Assembly (NCBI RefSeq): GCF_003576645.1
Contig: NC_044929.1
Coordinates: forward strand, 18,948,035-19,012,034
Direction of reading: 5' to 3'
Length of the DNA: 64,000 bases
Origin: Ipomoea triloba
Taxonomy: Eukaryota > Streptophyta > Magnoliopsida > Solanales > Convolvulaceae
Part shown: piece after piece, positions 45,061 to 58,100 of the stretch
Numbering within the stretch: position 1 is the stretch's first letter
Layout of the letters: each line of letters opens with the position of its first letter
Position numbers and translations under genes: made by a program
Notes under the pieces: model-generated
Seen by the model: only the letters and a program-made list of their open reading frames with translations
Database searches by the model: none
What the model was told of the DNA's origin: nothing

Positions 45061-46391
45061 TATATGTCGCCTGCAAGTCTGCAACATATCAAACATTCAT
45101 ACCGGTCTCTCAGGAGTCAGGAAGGTGAACACCCAATCTCCCCTACTCTCCTCCCTTTTCAATCCATCGGAGAAACTTGTAAGACTCACAAACCCTAGCT
45201 CTTTCCTCTACTATACAATTCGCCATTGCTACATTTCCAATTTTTTATTTTTAGTTTTTAATTTTTTTGGTTTTCTTTTTCAATAGTTTTTTTTTTCTCC
45301 TCTTTTTCGTCCCATTTCAATTCTGATTCCTTCAGAAATATAAATGTAGGGTTTTTTCGGGATTTAATGTTCCCTATTTTAATGTTTTTTTGAATGATAA
45401 TTGGGGCCTATTACAATTCTTTGTCAACGCTGTTTTCCCATTCCTTTGGAACTATTCCCAGCAATTCATTTTCACATCGAATCCTCGAACTAGAGTTGCT
45501 ATTTAAAAAGGGAAATTGAATCGGGATCATTTTAAATGGAATTAGTGTAATTTGTATTTGTGGACCTTTTGTGTTTTATGCTTGTATATTTTTTAGCTTC
45601 TTTTTCTTCGCAGATTAGTATAATTAACATAAGATTTGCTCTATGTATGAAGAAAAAAAAAGATTTGATCTTTTTTTGTTTTTTTTTTTTTTTGGTTTTC
45701 CTAAAAATTGATGGAAATGTTATGTTGGAAATCAAATTTGACTCTGGTGCTTAATGAGTTTATTTCCTGGGTATTCTACTTTGGTTATGAAATTTGCTGG
45801 CTTTAGGGAATATATGAATTTCCAATAATGGGCTAAACAGTAAAAGATTATGATATGGGAAAGAGGAGTTGAATATTATTATTATTTTTTTCATCAAATC
45901 ATTCTTATCAATTTGGATTTAATTTGATTTTTTTTAAAGCAGTTATTTGATCTGATTCTCACTGAGTTCTTTGCCTTGGGTTATAATTTAGATAGTGGAA
46001 GCATGGAGTGCTATTCTATCCCATGTTTGATTGAAAGCTTAATTTGCAAAGTGATACCCATAGTTGACTTTGAGAACATGATTTATAATAAGGATTTCTG
46101 AAACACCTTCTATATCAATTTGGTTCATAGTCTGTTGGTTTTTTATGATTCCACTACAAAAAAGATTGGCTTAAAGAATTTTTTACGCATGTGAGAGAAT
46201 ATCAGATTGAAAATTTTGGTAATGAAGGTGAATATGAATTTTGTGAACTTATCACTGCATGACTTATAAGACTACCTTTACAGGCTTGTGAGGTTTGCTT
46301 GCTTGAGGCTGGACGATGCTATACATGCTTCAGAAGTTGCTCAAAGACTTGGTTTCTACCTAGTGCATGACCTTTAAATTGGGCAACTTTT
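45061..46391 (+). promoter_or_regulatory. Promoter and spliced 5' UTR of the DUF707 gene, with uORFs
   Basis: 45110-45230 is C/T-rich with AAACCCTAGC, typical of plant leaders, and a GTAAGA 5' splice site lies near 45179. A second leader exon begins at 46284 after TTTACAG and runs into the coding exon. It contains a 15-codon upstream frame (46316-46363). A second upstream ATG at 46367 overlaps the main start in another frame and stops in coding exon 2. These would be expected to lower translation. The transcription start is not determined. Confidence 0.45.
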
Positions 46392-46422
46392 ATGACAATG
46401 GGAACTCCTTACCGCAGGTCAG

Positions 46423-46457
<35 letters not shown>

Positions 46458-49400
46458 CTCATATATAATATTTGGAAGTATCTACTAATTTTTTTTTTCC
46501 TTAGACTTGTTAGATATCTTTATATTCCAGTTTTAGCACAAAATTTCTTTTTGCAGTTGTTAGCTCATGTAGTCTTATGACTCTTACCCTTTTTTTTTTT
46601 TTTAATATTCCTTCCAACTGCAGTGGTGGTCTTAGAAAATCACATGATAGTGCCAGACTTATTATAACAACAATAATGGGAATGGTGTTTGGATATTTTA
46701 TAGGCATGTCCTTTCCATTTGTCTCTTTAGCGAAGGTATGTTTGCCAATTGGTGGATGTGCATGTTCTAAATTGTAAAGTTTTATATATTTGTCATGCAT
46801 TTGATTCTCAAGGATCTTGTGCAGATTAACTTACCTTCAAGCCTTATGTCATCTCATGATGTAGCCATAGTCAGTGAGGAGCATCAAAATTTTGCTAGTC
46901 GTAGTTTTCCTGAAAACCTTGGTTCGGGTAGCACTCCCATAACACCTAAGGTACTTATTTGTTACAAGATTTTTTGGATTTCGATACTTGTCCTGTCCTG
47001 TTCTCTTTTATATATTAGATTTGTTAGGTGAATGTAACTTTGGAAGTTTATAAACAGCAGGCTGACAGGTTTGATTGGAATTCCATGTTAAGTTTTAATC
47101 TATACAGGGGTTGGGAGGCCATTTATTTGCATAAAATGATTGTTTTTGGCTCATTAAATGCTGTTAATATTTGGTACTGATCAAGTGGTTTGTTTGCCCC
47201 AAATTACATATCGACAATTTTTGTTCTGTCTATAATGTGTCTATTAAGTGTAAATTGGATACCAAGCTGTCTTTTACGTCAATAGGCAGGGAAAGTCCAC
47301 TATCATTCAGTCTTGCCTTCTCCCCCAGTCCCCCTCCCTCCCTCTCTCCCCCCCCCCCGTCAGAATCAGTTACCACCATTTCAACTTTTCTCCCTTCTAT
47401 CCCTTGTTTAAATTTTCTTTTAGGATTGTATACAAGTGGTCCAGTTATTGAATAGAATTTTGATTCCCATATATTAAAATTCTCCTTTTCACATCATGAA
47501 GAGTTTCATATATAAATTTGCCTTTTCCTTAAGATATACAGAGAAGTTACTTGAAATGATTTTTATGTATTTTGGGAATTTATATGGTTGAGAACTAGAG
47601 CTGTTATGGATTTGTTATTCAGAGCACTCATGATTTTTTACTTATTGATAATAACTGTTTTGACATCCAGATCTTTGTACCTACCAATCCCCGTGGTGCA
47701 GAGTCCTTGCCACCAGGAATTGTAGTCGCAGAATCTGATTTTTATCTACGAAGATTATGGGGTGATCCACATGAGGTACAATACTGATAAAAATAATTTT
47801 GTTTCCATCCGCAAATTTGGTGTACTGAATAGTATTCTTATACTAGGGAATTTGTAATTAGCTCTGTTATTATTTCATTGTAATATCATCTCTATTGATG
47901 CTTTTAGATTTTCATTTATATATTTTAGCTGTGGTCATCTGTAGATTCTTTTTCTTCCTTTTGTGTGTGTGTGTGTGTAAATAGCTGGAGTAGTGTTCTT
48001 CTGTTTTCAGTCTACTACGCATCTAACATATACTAGATTAACAGATCTGCCATATCTTGTTCTATAAGTATGGAATATAATTAAGTAATTAACACTATGG
48101 TAGCAGTCATTCTTCAATCCAAATACACACACACACACACACACACACAAGCTTAGTGCATTATTTGATTGACACTGTCTTTCAACATTATTGGATTTTT
48201 CAGGATCTGATAAGGAAACCGAAGTACTTGGTCACCTTTACAGTTGGTTGGGACCAGAGGAACAATATCAATGCAGCGGTTAAAAAGGTTATTTAAATGA
48301 AGGAATTCTATAGAGAAATAAGTAGCATATTTGATTTGTATATATGTATTTATGTACATTGTTGGATTCCATGTACTGAGTTTATTATGTAATGTTATTT
48401 TTAGTTTTCGGAAGATTTTCAAATAATGCTTTTCCATTATGATGGTCGGACAACTGAATGGGATCAGTTTGAGTGGTCAAAGCATGCAATTCATGTTAGT
48501 ATTAAAAAGCAGACAAAATGGTAAGACACAATTTTTATTAGGTTGACATTTTATTGATTTTATTTTCCTTAGTACAATGAGAATACAATGCAATTACAAT
48601 CAAATCATCGGTACATTACAATTTACAATCTCTAGAACACCAATATCAATTAAAAATGACTAAATTCAACACCCTTAAATAAATGCAGACTAAATACCCC
48701 AATAAGGTGGGACTAAAATACCCCACATAGGATTGCTCTTGATGGGATTTGAACCCTAACCAAAGGTCAAGGAGCCTTACATCAACTACTAGGCTAAGGG
48801 TCAATATCTCAAGTTAAATTTGGACAATTTAGTTTTTCTGCAGTTCCATGATCTTCACACACTTTATGTTTCCCTATTATACTCTTCACACACTTTTTGT
48901 TTCCCTATTATACTCTTCACACACTTTGTGTTCACCTATTACAGTATTCACACGCATAATGTTTCCCTATGTTATCTTCATGCACTTCATATTTCCCCAG
49001 ATAATTTTCACTCACTTCATTTTTCCCTATATACTTCACAGTTCACACTTCATGTTTCCTTATTCCTAGGTGGTATGCAAAGCGGTTTTTGCACCCTGAT
49101 GTCGTAGCTGCTTATGATTACATATTTATTTGGGATGAAGATCTTGGAGTAGAACACTTCAATGGGGATAGGCAAGTTTCTATAATTCATTCTTGTTTTG
49201 TTTTGTTTTGTTTTTTGTTTTTTTTTTTTTTAACTTTTTTTCATTGGAAATCAAAATTCTCTTGTAAATTGTCTCTCTGACTGAATTTGGATCCCTCAAA
49301 ATTCCAGGTATATGCAACTAGTGAGGAAACATGGTCTAGATATATCTCAGCCTGGTCTGGAGCCAAACAATGGATTGACATGGCAGATGACAAAAAGAAG

Positions 49401-51148
49401 AGGAGACAAAGAAGTTCACAAGTAGATTTCTTGTGTCCAACTCCCTCTCTATGATTTTTGAGATGGCTACATTTTTTTTTTCTCAAGTAGCTTGTCCTTG
49501 TGCAAGGTTCTAACTCTTCTTCTGATGGATGAACAGAGATACAGATGAGAAACCAGGCTGGTGCAGTGATCCACATCTTCCTCCCTGTGCAGCGTAATTT
49601 TTCTCCCTCCTTATAAGATACTCTGTATTTCTTCTTAATACTTGTTGACCGCAGTTTTTAGTTCTAGTTGTACCTGATATCTGCTTTTGTTCAGTTTTGT
49701 AGAAATCATGGCTCCTGTGTTCTCTCGAGCAGCATGGCGATGTGTTTGGCATATGATTCAGGTACTTCACAATTTTCTTGAGATTCTTTTATTGCCTTAT
49801 GGATTGCCATTGGTGCTACCAACTTATCAAAACAATTATGTATGGTTGATTGTGCTACTATTTGCTTATTTTCTTGTAGAATGACCTGGTGCATGGATGG
49901 GGATTGGATTTTGCTCTAAGAAGATGTGTAGAGGTTTGATTTCTGTGTTCATCCCCCATGAATGCATGAAAAGGGGTTTTCTCTAAGCACCCTTAAAAGA
50001 TATCTTTTAAGACTTCTTATTTTGTTCTGTGCAGCCCGCTCATCAAAAGATTGGTGTTGTTGATTCACAGTGGATTATTCATCAAGTCATCCCTTCTCTT
50101 GGGAAGCAGGTTGAGTAATCATTAATTTCTGATTGTTGTATTTTATCTTGCGTTGAACCCTTTCTGTATATCTGGATTTATCAATTACTTTTCCAGTTTC
50201 ATTGCCATTTTGAAGTCCACATTCCCGTTGGTAGGAAGGACTCCGCCATTTCAGGGCATTGAAAAATAGGAATCCATAAAACTAAATTACGTAAATGTTT
50301 TGCAAAGTTACAGTTTAAGAAGCAAAGTGCTTCTTCCAACCATGAAATTGTTCATATGCATTTCTCCTTTTCTTTGTTCTTTCTGTAGCTTTGTGTCGAT
50401 CTCAGTTGACTTTTCCTTTTCCTGTTCCCTAAATTTGAAGAATGAGTATGCTATTACACTTCAAATCCAAAACACTCGTATTCTTTCCCTTTTAATTGTG
50501 TTCGTAACTTGGTTATTGCTTATATGTGTCCCGTATTTCTGCACTGTAATGAATGCACTACGTCTTCGATCTTTTTTTTTTTTCTTTGCTAATTTGCTCT
50601 CATCTCTTTACTATTGTATTGATGCAATATGCAGGGCCAGGTTGTAAATGGTAAAATTGCGTGGCAAGGGGTATGTATATAGTCCTTCCTTTTCCTTTGC
50701 CTGTGTCTTACTGTGTGCCCATGGTAGTTTTTGGAACAAGAATAAGTTAGTCGGGATCATGAATGAAATAAATCCAACTCGGAAAACTATTTTAAGGTCA
50801 AATTGCTCTAGTTTTAACCTTCCCGGAAATCAAAAACCCGATCTAGACTTTTCCACAAACAAGGATTTACAAAACTCGGTTCCACTTGCTCACCCCCTCC
50901 ACTTGCCAAACAAATCCAGTTTATTTTTCTCTCACTTTACATCACCAATGATATTATTTTGTAACATAATGCTTACTACAAAGAGCGAACTCCCAACTAG
51001 ACAATTTCTTTGTCACATTCAAGAATTAGTCTCTAAATAATTACCTGGATTAAACTTGTAGGTAAGAGAGAGATGCCGAGGTGAATGGGCGATGTTCCAA
51101 GATCGCCTGGCTAACGCCGATAAGCGATACTTCACGAAGCTTGGTTAA
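46392..51148 (+). CDS. DUF707 family membrane protein, 14 exons
   Basis: Exons: 46392-46417, 46624-46735, 46825-46950, 47671-47775, 48204-48287, 48405-48520, 49070-49171, 49308-49421, 49537-49593, 49695-49761, 49880-49933, 50035-50109, 50635-50670, 51062-51148. They join in frame to 386 aa. A single hydrophobic segment lies near residues 20-43. Family-typical stretches follow: INLPSSL, PRGAESLPPGIVVAESDFYL, KPKYLVTFTVGWDQRNNI, HYDGRTTEWDQFEWS, IFIWDEDLGVEHF, ISQPGLEPNNGLTWQMTKRR, PGWCSDPHLPPCAAFVEIM and CVWHMIQNDLVHGWGLDFAL. This is plant DUF707 (PF05212), sometimes named after lysine ketoglutarate reductase trans-splicing; its biochemical function is not established. The acceptor at 46825 was preferred to 46813 because it restores K-INLPSS. 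Start could be the second Met (46398). Intron 7 is GC-AG. Confidence 0.93.
48545..48803 (-). mobile_element. tRNA-derived SINE in intron 6 of the DUF707 gene
   Basis: On the minus strand the element starts near GACCCTTAGCCTAGTAGTTG (box A-like) and has GGGTTCAAATCCC (box B) about 30 bases on. The 3' part is A/T-rich and ends near TACTAAGG. Borders are approximate and the target duplication was not resolved. Confidence 0.6.
48851..49055 (+). repeat. ~32-bp tandem array in intron 6 of the DUF707 gene
   Basis: About six or seven units of CTTCACACACTTTTTGTTTC followed by CCTATTATA, increasingly degenerate. It ends about 14 bp before exon 7, so its pyrimidine-rich units supply the region of the 3' splice site. 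Confidence 0.85.
49172..49307 (+). other. GC-AG intron 7 of the DUF707 gene
   Basis: The exon end and intron start read AG then GCAAGT, the strong consensus of the rare GC-AG class. The 3' end is ATTCCAG. Splicing gives HFNGDRYMQLV in frame, as in the family; no GT donor nearby would do so. Confidence 0.85.
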
Positions 51149-51273
51149 ATGTGTCTCGGCCAGGATTTGTACATGCAATGGCGCTTTGGTTTTCGCACAT
51201 CGCCTGTTTCGGGGTGTACCTAATTATTCTGAACTACATTATCTTTTTTGTTTTGTTTTTTTTGTTTTGTTTT

Positions 51274-51317
<44 letters not shown>

Positions 51318-52131
51318 NNNNNNNNNNNNNNNNNNNNNNNNNNNNNNNNNNNNNNNNNNNNNNNNNNNNNNNNNNNNNNNNNNNNNNNNNNNNNNNNNNN
51401 NNNNNNNNNNNNNNNNNNNNNNNNNNNNNNNNNNNNNNNNNNNNNNNNNNNNNNNNNNNNNNNNNNNNNNNNNNNNNNNNNNNNNNNNNNNNNNNNNNNN
51501 NNNNNNNNNNNNNNNNNNNNNNNNNNNNNNNNNNNNNNNNNNNNNNNNNNNNNNNNNNNNNNNNNNNNNNNNNNNNNNNNNNNNNNNNNNNNNNNNNNNN
51601 NNNNNNNNNNNNNNNNNNNNNNNNNNNNNNNNNNNNNNNNNNNNNNNNNNNNNNNNNNNNNNNNNNNNNNNNNNNNNNNNNNNNNNNNNNNNNNNNNNNN
51701 NNNNNNNNNNNNNNNNNNNNNNNNNNNNNNNNNNNNNNNNNNNNNNNNNNNNNNNNNNNNNNNNNNNNNNNNNNNNNNNNNNNNNNNNNNNNNNNNNNNN
51801 NNNNNNNNNNNNNNNNNNNNNNNNNNNNNNNNNNNNNNNNNNNNNNNNNNNNNNNNNNNNNNNNNNNNNNNNNNNNNNNNNNNNNNNNNNNNNNNNNNNN
51901 NNNNNNNNNNNNNNNNNNNNNNNNNNNNNNNNNNNNNNNNNNNNNNNNNNNNNNNNNNNNNNNNNNNNNNNNNNNNNNNNNNNNNNNNNNNNNNNNNNNN
52001 NNNNNNNNNNNNNNNNNNNNNNNNNNNNNNNNNNNNNNNNNNNNNNNNNNNNNNNNNNNNNNNNNNNNNNNNNNNNNNNNNNNNNNNNNNNNNNNNNNNN
52101 NNNNNNNNNNNNNNNNNNNNNNNNNNNNNNN
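51318..52131. other. Assembly gap, 814 N
   Basis: Run of N flanked by poly(T) on both sides, in the 3' flank of the DUF707 gene. The long frames that span it consist of N and homopolymer only. Confidence 1.
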
Positions 52132-52195
<64 letters not shown>

Positions 52196-52660
52196 TTTTG
52201 TTTTTTCCTTTACCAATAGTACAGTAGCAAACATTGTGTCTAGTCAGGGACAGTCAAAAGAAGTTAGGGATAGCGGAATATGTTGTGCATAGCTACCTGA
52301 GAATCTCTTTTGTACTTATAGTCAACTGATGATTTTTGTTGCTGTGTTCTTATGTATGGTGTGTTTATTCATCAAGTCTTGATGATTCTGGTGAAGTTTA
52401 TTCATCTGTCTGTAACAATTGAGCCACACCACATATTAATGAATGAAATGCATGATTTGTGCATTCAATTTATATGTTCTGATGTTCATGTTCATCTACA
52501 TTCGGGTGCGTTTGCATTTTCCAGTTTTTCGAAGAAAGAGCAATCTTACTTTATGCTTTTCAATTTTGGGTTTCCATAGTCAACACTAGCAGGTATGAAG
52601 TCACATAGTTAGATGTTCATTCCACCTTGCTAGCTTGTATAATAAGAAATCAATCAATAA
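52132..52660 (+). other. 3' flank of the DUF707 gene
   Basis: After a poly(T) tract the sequence has no clear coding. The TTTACCAATAGTACAG motif followed by unique sequence could be a spliced 3'-UTR segment. The 75-codon frame at 52352 is unsupported. Confidence 0.35.
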
Positions 52661-53153
52661 ATAAATAAGGGAAAAGGTACAAATAAGCCATTGAACTATT
52701 TGGGAATTAACAATTAAGCCATCTAACTCGAATAAGCTCCAAATAAACCACTGAACTTAGGAAAACTTAGCAATTAAGCCATCGAACTCGAATAAGCTCC
52801 AAATAAGCCACTAAACTCAGAAAAACTAAGCAATTAAGCCACTAAATCGAAAAAAAAAAAAACAAATAACATTTTTAACAGGTCATTTGTCTATTCCGGT
52901 CACCAGCGACGACTTTTCCGGTGACCAGCGAAAACTTCCGACTGCAACAGTCGCAGGAAAAGTCGTCGCCGGTGGCCGGAATAGGCAAATGACCTGTAAA
53001 AAATGTTAATTGTTATTTTTTTTGGATTTAGTGGCTTAATTGCTTTGTTTTTCTGAGTTCAGTGACTTATTTGGAGCTTATTTGAGTTCGATGGCTTAAT
53101 TGCTAATTTCCAAATAGTTCGATGGCTCATATGTACCTTTTCCCAATAAATAA
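52660..53153. mobile_element. Mutator-like MITE with long inverted repeats, 9-bp target duplication
   Basis: Element 52669-53144 (476 bp) starts GGGAAAAGGTACAAATAAGC and ends GCTCATATGTACCTTTTCCC. It is flanked by AATAAATAA on each side (52660-52668 and 53145-53153). Each arm has direct repeats of AAGCCATCGAACTCGAATAA type, and the centre is a GC-rich palindrome (GGTCATTTG...CAAATGACC). A 9-bp duplication fits Mutator elements; the A/T-simple flank makes that slightly less certain. Confidence 0.8.
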
Positions 53154-55020
53154 AAGTAAAAACAGTGAATAAAATTGTTCCTTAATTAGATATCGAAGAG
53201 ATATAATATTTAGGTAATTTTCACTATTAATAATGTTCATTTAGGTTGAGGTTGATGGCATTATTAGGTGGGATAAAATTGCAACTAACATGAGATCAAC
53301 CAATATATTCGTGCTGAAAAAGCTTACAATGTGGATCGACAACAATACTGGATATAAAAAATAGTAAAAGATAAAGTATGTTTTGTACTATTTTTAATAT
53401 TTAACAATATTTTTCTTTTTAATCAAGAGGACGGGTGAAACCCACACCAATCTTATTGGTGCCATAGAACATCCAATTCTTATACCATGAATTAAGGTTT
53501 ACAGTGTATTCAAAATATGAATTTTATACCAAAACAAATTAGTAATTGTGTCTTATGTTATGAATTTTTATGTCTTGTGTTGTGATTTTTTGTGTAGGGT
53601 CTTGTGTTATAAAATTTTTTCTATAACTTTATAACTTCCGCTATCTTTTTCAATTTTCATTATTGTTACTATACTAATGCATTCATCATATATTTTCTTA
53701 TATTCTTCGAAAGTAATAATAATATATGTAGACATTATATATTGGAGTAATATATAATAAATAAATTTGATTTCATTTAGATTTAATTAGTAATGATTTG
53801 TTATTTATTTTTTAAAATATCAATATCAATTTTATAAAATAGTTACATTATTGTTGTTGTTGTTGTTATACAATAATATAAGTATTGAAAATCTAAATGA
53901 AAAACGTATAATAAGGCTAAACTTATGTTGTTACCCCTGATTTATGTATGTATTTCTATTCTTATTGAGTTGTACATTGCGCTACAAATATTGTATTATT
54001 ATTTTTATCAGAAAAAATTATCTTACACGATTAAACTTCCGATAATATATATTACATGTCAATCTGGCCAGCACTTTACTCCTTAATTGGGCCGGACCGG
54101 TACGAATGGAGATTAGTATGAGTATTGTATGAGCTTAAAGGTGTCTCTTATAGTTAGGGTTTGCTCAGGACACCTCATGGTCTAACCAAAAAATATATAT
54201 TACATGTTACCATGCATAATTATATTGAATCATTTAACATATATAAAATTTTTACTTTAACAATTATTAATCATACCGTATATAATTATTATCCAATTTA
54301 TCAACAAGGCCGGATTTTAGGGCGTGTAAGATGTGCAACCGCACAGGGCCCTAAAATTTTGTGGTCCCTAGTCCACCCTGGCCCAATAGTTAGTATATGT
54401 ATTTGCGATTATATTGGATCAAAATTAGGTTTTCATAACTGATCTAAATTCTACTAAGTATTATTAAAAAAAAAAATTCTACTCCGTAATATTCACGCAA
54501 ATAACTTTTCTTCAATTCACAATTTATTTATACTTTGATAGGACATCACTTATTTTCCAGCACATGGCCACGCAAATAAAAAAAAACTCGACCCTGTTTA
54601 TCAACTATACTTTTAATATAATATGAAGTCTACAATTATGAATTATTTTTTTTTAAAAAAAAACATATTTCAATATAATTAATATTGAGCATTTATTTTT
54701 GCACATCATATCGCACATATATAGAAAATACTAGTATATATATAAAACTATAAAATTCATCACCTTTGGCTATATATGGTTGAAACGTAACATTATAGAA
54801 AGTATTTAATTCAGATACATGAATTACATAAAATTTTGGAAGATGAATTAAATACTATACTAGGAATGATTTAAAAAATACTATACTAGGAATGATTTAA
54901 AAAAATACTATACTAGGAACATTTTTTTTAAAGAATAATTTAAGAATATAATGTACCTACATCTACTCATCATCAAATGCCTAACCAAACTATACCACCA
55001 ACCGCTCACAAACTGTGAAT
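53154..55020. other. Intergenic, AT-rich, with repeat fragments
   Basis: No gene is seen. 54300-54420 (GGCCGGATTTTAGGGCGTG, GCAACCGCACAGGGCCC) looks like a fragment of a dispersed repeat. Three direct copies of ACTATACTAGGAA are at about 54854-54920. The DUF707 and UXT genes flank this region. Confidence 0.5.
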
Positions 55021-55170
55021 AAAAAGACTCTTTCTCTACATACTCTGATCTCTCATACAATAATTCAAGCAACTCCAATTCTCTCCTCCTCCGGCCACCA
55101 TCGCCGCCGCCCCCGACGGCCACAAACTTCCGGTAGCCACCGCCTGTGGAGGTGAAGGGGCCATTTCTTC

Positions 55171-58100
55171 ATGGGAGAAATGTCAAGCATGCAGTTGGGG
55201 GTTATAGGGGCACTGTTTCTGTCGGTGGCATCATCGGTGTCCATTGTCATATGCAACAAAGCCTTGATGAGCAATCTTGGTTTTCAATTTGGTAATTTTT
55301 TCTATTTTTATTTTTTGTAACTTTTCGATCAAAAATAAAAGAGAGAATATATAAATATTATTTTTCTGTAATCTAGTGGCACCCAGTTGCAACCTACATG
55401 GGAGGAGTGGGTTCGAGTCTCAGAATATGCAATATTGATTCTTTGTGCTTTATTTGATTGAAAAAGTAGCTATGAACAGATAGTAAATTACAACAGAGTC
55501 AATAGTACTCAAAATAAAATTATTTTTCTTGATTTGTAACAATAAGTAATACAATATTACTTTATATACTCTTATCCACCTGACGTGATTATATGGAGTT
55601 ATGAAAGGTTAATATATTAACCGTACCCTTCAATCTCATTTTCTTGATCTATTTTTTAAGTCATATATGTGTAGTGCACTTTTTATTGTGTTATATATAT
55701 ATGTTGCATATTAATATAATTTTCTTTTATTTAAAAAATAAAATTGAATTGTTTCAGCCACGACATTGACAAGTTGGCATCTGCTGGTGACGTATTGCAC
55801 ACTCCACGTGGCACTTAAGTTAAAATTCTTTGAAAACAAGCCAATTGACATGAAGACTGTGACATTGTTTGGCATACTAAACGGAGTTTCTATTGGCTTT
55901 CTTAACTTAAGTCTTGGCTTTAATTCTATTGGCTTTTACCAGGTAAATTAATGTCAACTTTTTTTTTTCTTTTCACTATTTCAAGTAAAAATTGTGCTAT
56001 ATTATACAATATTTTAAAGTGGTTCTGAGTTGATTTATTCTTAAGAGATCGGGATCAAGACCTAACCTCCTCTTCCCTATCCGAAGCCCTAGGCTAGGCT
56101 ACCTGTTTATATAAACTCCCCTCTCATTTCAGTTTTTTACCTTGCACTCGTCGTTTATTCTCTCTAAATTAAATCTTCAACTCTCTAATTCTTTGCACAA
56201 TTAATCAATTTATGCTCGAGTAAAATGAAGAGTAAATTATACTTTTCATCCTAAATTGTTAGTATTATGTAATTTGATCCCTATTGATGGTAATTTTTTT
56301 TTTTTTTTCTCTTTGTAGATGACAAAACTTGCAATTATACCTTTCACTGTGTTGCTAGAAACCATTTTCTTGAATAAACAATTCAGGTGCTCCAATATAT
56401 ACTTTGTTCAACATATTCTAATATTAATAAACCAAAATTCTTAAGTAATAACTTGAGTTACTCTCGTCATCTAAAATAAACTAACATCTTTTTCCTCGGC
56501 ATGATAGCCGGAATATAAAGTTGTCTCTGGGAGTCCTCCTGGTGGGCGTCGGCATCGCCTCCGTCACCGATCTCCAGCTCAATTTTGTTGGGACAGTCCT
56601 CTCCCTCCTTGCCATCATAACAACTTGTGTTGGCCAAATTGTATCCTCACCTCCATCTCTCATCTAATTAATTTTAAAATCTTTTCTAATTATAGTAATT
56701 GTTTTTTTTAATGATTATTATTATTGGGTGCTTGCATGATCCAATATATATGTTAGTTTTATTATCCTTAATGATGATGTAATTCAGCTTACCAACACAA
56801 TACAAAAGAGGCTGAACATCTCAGCTACCCAGCTGCTATACCAGTCAGCACCATTTCAATCTGCAATTCTTTTTGTCACTGGCCCTTTGTTGGATCAATT
56901 CCTCACCAACCAATTTGTTTTTTCCTTTAATTATTCACCATTTGTATTGGTAAGTCCAATTATATATATTCTTTTATACTTAATCTATTACCTGCACTTT
57001 ATACTATTTCACACTTTAGATTGAACTTATCATCGGGTTAATTAGCCTATTATTCTACTACACGTACTTCCAAATTTTACTCTTTCAAATTTACTCCTTG
57101 ATGTGGCGGGTGCTGATAGGTTATTTTCTTCACGTGGGCTCCTATAAAAGTGTTTGCATCAAAATTTTAAGTGTGGGAGTGGAGAATGGGAGTAGATATG
57201 GATATCAAATATTTGGTAATGGTAATGAGTTCTGGTGAAAGTATTTTGTATGTTTTGTAGTGGGTAGAATGGGAATGATTATTAATAGTTGGGGAAGCCG
57301 AGTAGGAAGGGAAATGAAACCCTTATTTTATTAGGGAATGAATTTTGCAATTAAGGGGTAATCAAAATCCATAGTGTTCTAAAAATTTGTCAACCAAACA
57401 ATAATAATGACTTTAAATCTCATTCCTGATAGCTAAACCCGTCAACCAAATACACTCATAGTATTTTCGTATTCAATATTCCATAACTATATATGCTTAA
57501 TGATGCAGGGATTTATAGCACTTTCATGCTTGATTGCTGTGTCGGTGAACTTCAGCACATTCTTGGTGATTGGGAAGACATCACCTGTGACATATCAAGT
57601 GTTGGGGCACTTAAAAACATGTCTTGTTCTTGGGTTTGGGTATACATTGCTGCATGATCCCTTCACTGCTAGGAACATTATTGGCATTTTGGTTGCCATT
57701 GTTGGAATGGCCTTGTACTCCTATTTCTGCACGCATGAAACCAAGAGGCTCAAGTCACACTCAAATGGAGAATTATCCTCTTTGTCTCAAGTAACACACT
57801 AATTCATTCCTTTAAGTTTTTTTGCGAAATTTGTGGTTTTAGTTCCTTAATTAATTATGCAACTCGATCAAATAATTTTAGGGTGTGTTTGGTTGGTGGG
57901 TGTAGGCATAAGGAATGGGTATGAAAGTGATTGTTTGTGTTTGGTTGGTAGGTTTTATGAATGCTAGTATGGGTTTGGAATACCCCATTAATGAGAAAAT
58001 CCATACCCTTATTAAATAAGGGTTTCATCTCCCTTCCTCCTTTCTTCCCCAACTATTAATAACCATTCCCATTCCACCCAACTACCAAACATGCTAAATA

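Noticed and set aside
48820..49107. 95-codon frame rich in H, F, S and Y
   Set aside because: It translates the ~32-bp tandem array in intron 6 and runs out of frame into exon 7.
50300..51040. Frames of 115 and 130 codons within introns of the DUF707 gene
   Set aside because: They cross exon 13 (50635-50670) in other frames or lie wholly in intron sequence; the spliced model explains the region.
51081..52292. Long open frames across the N gap on both strands
   Set aside because: They consist of N and poly(T)/poly(A) translations. Only the first codons near 51081-51148 overlap real coding, in the wrong frame.
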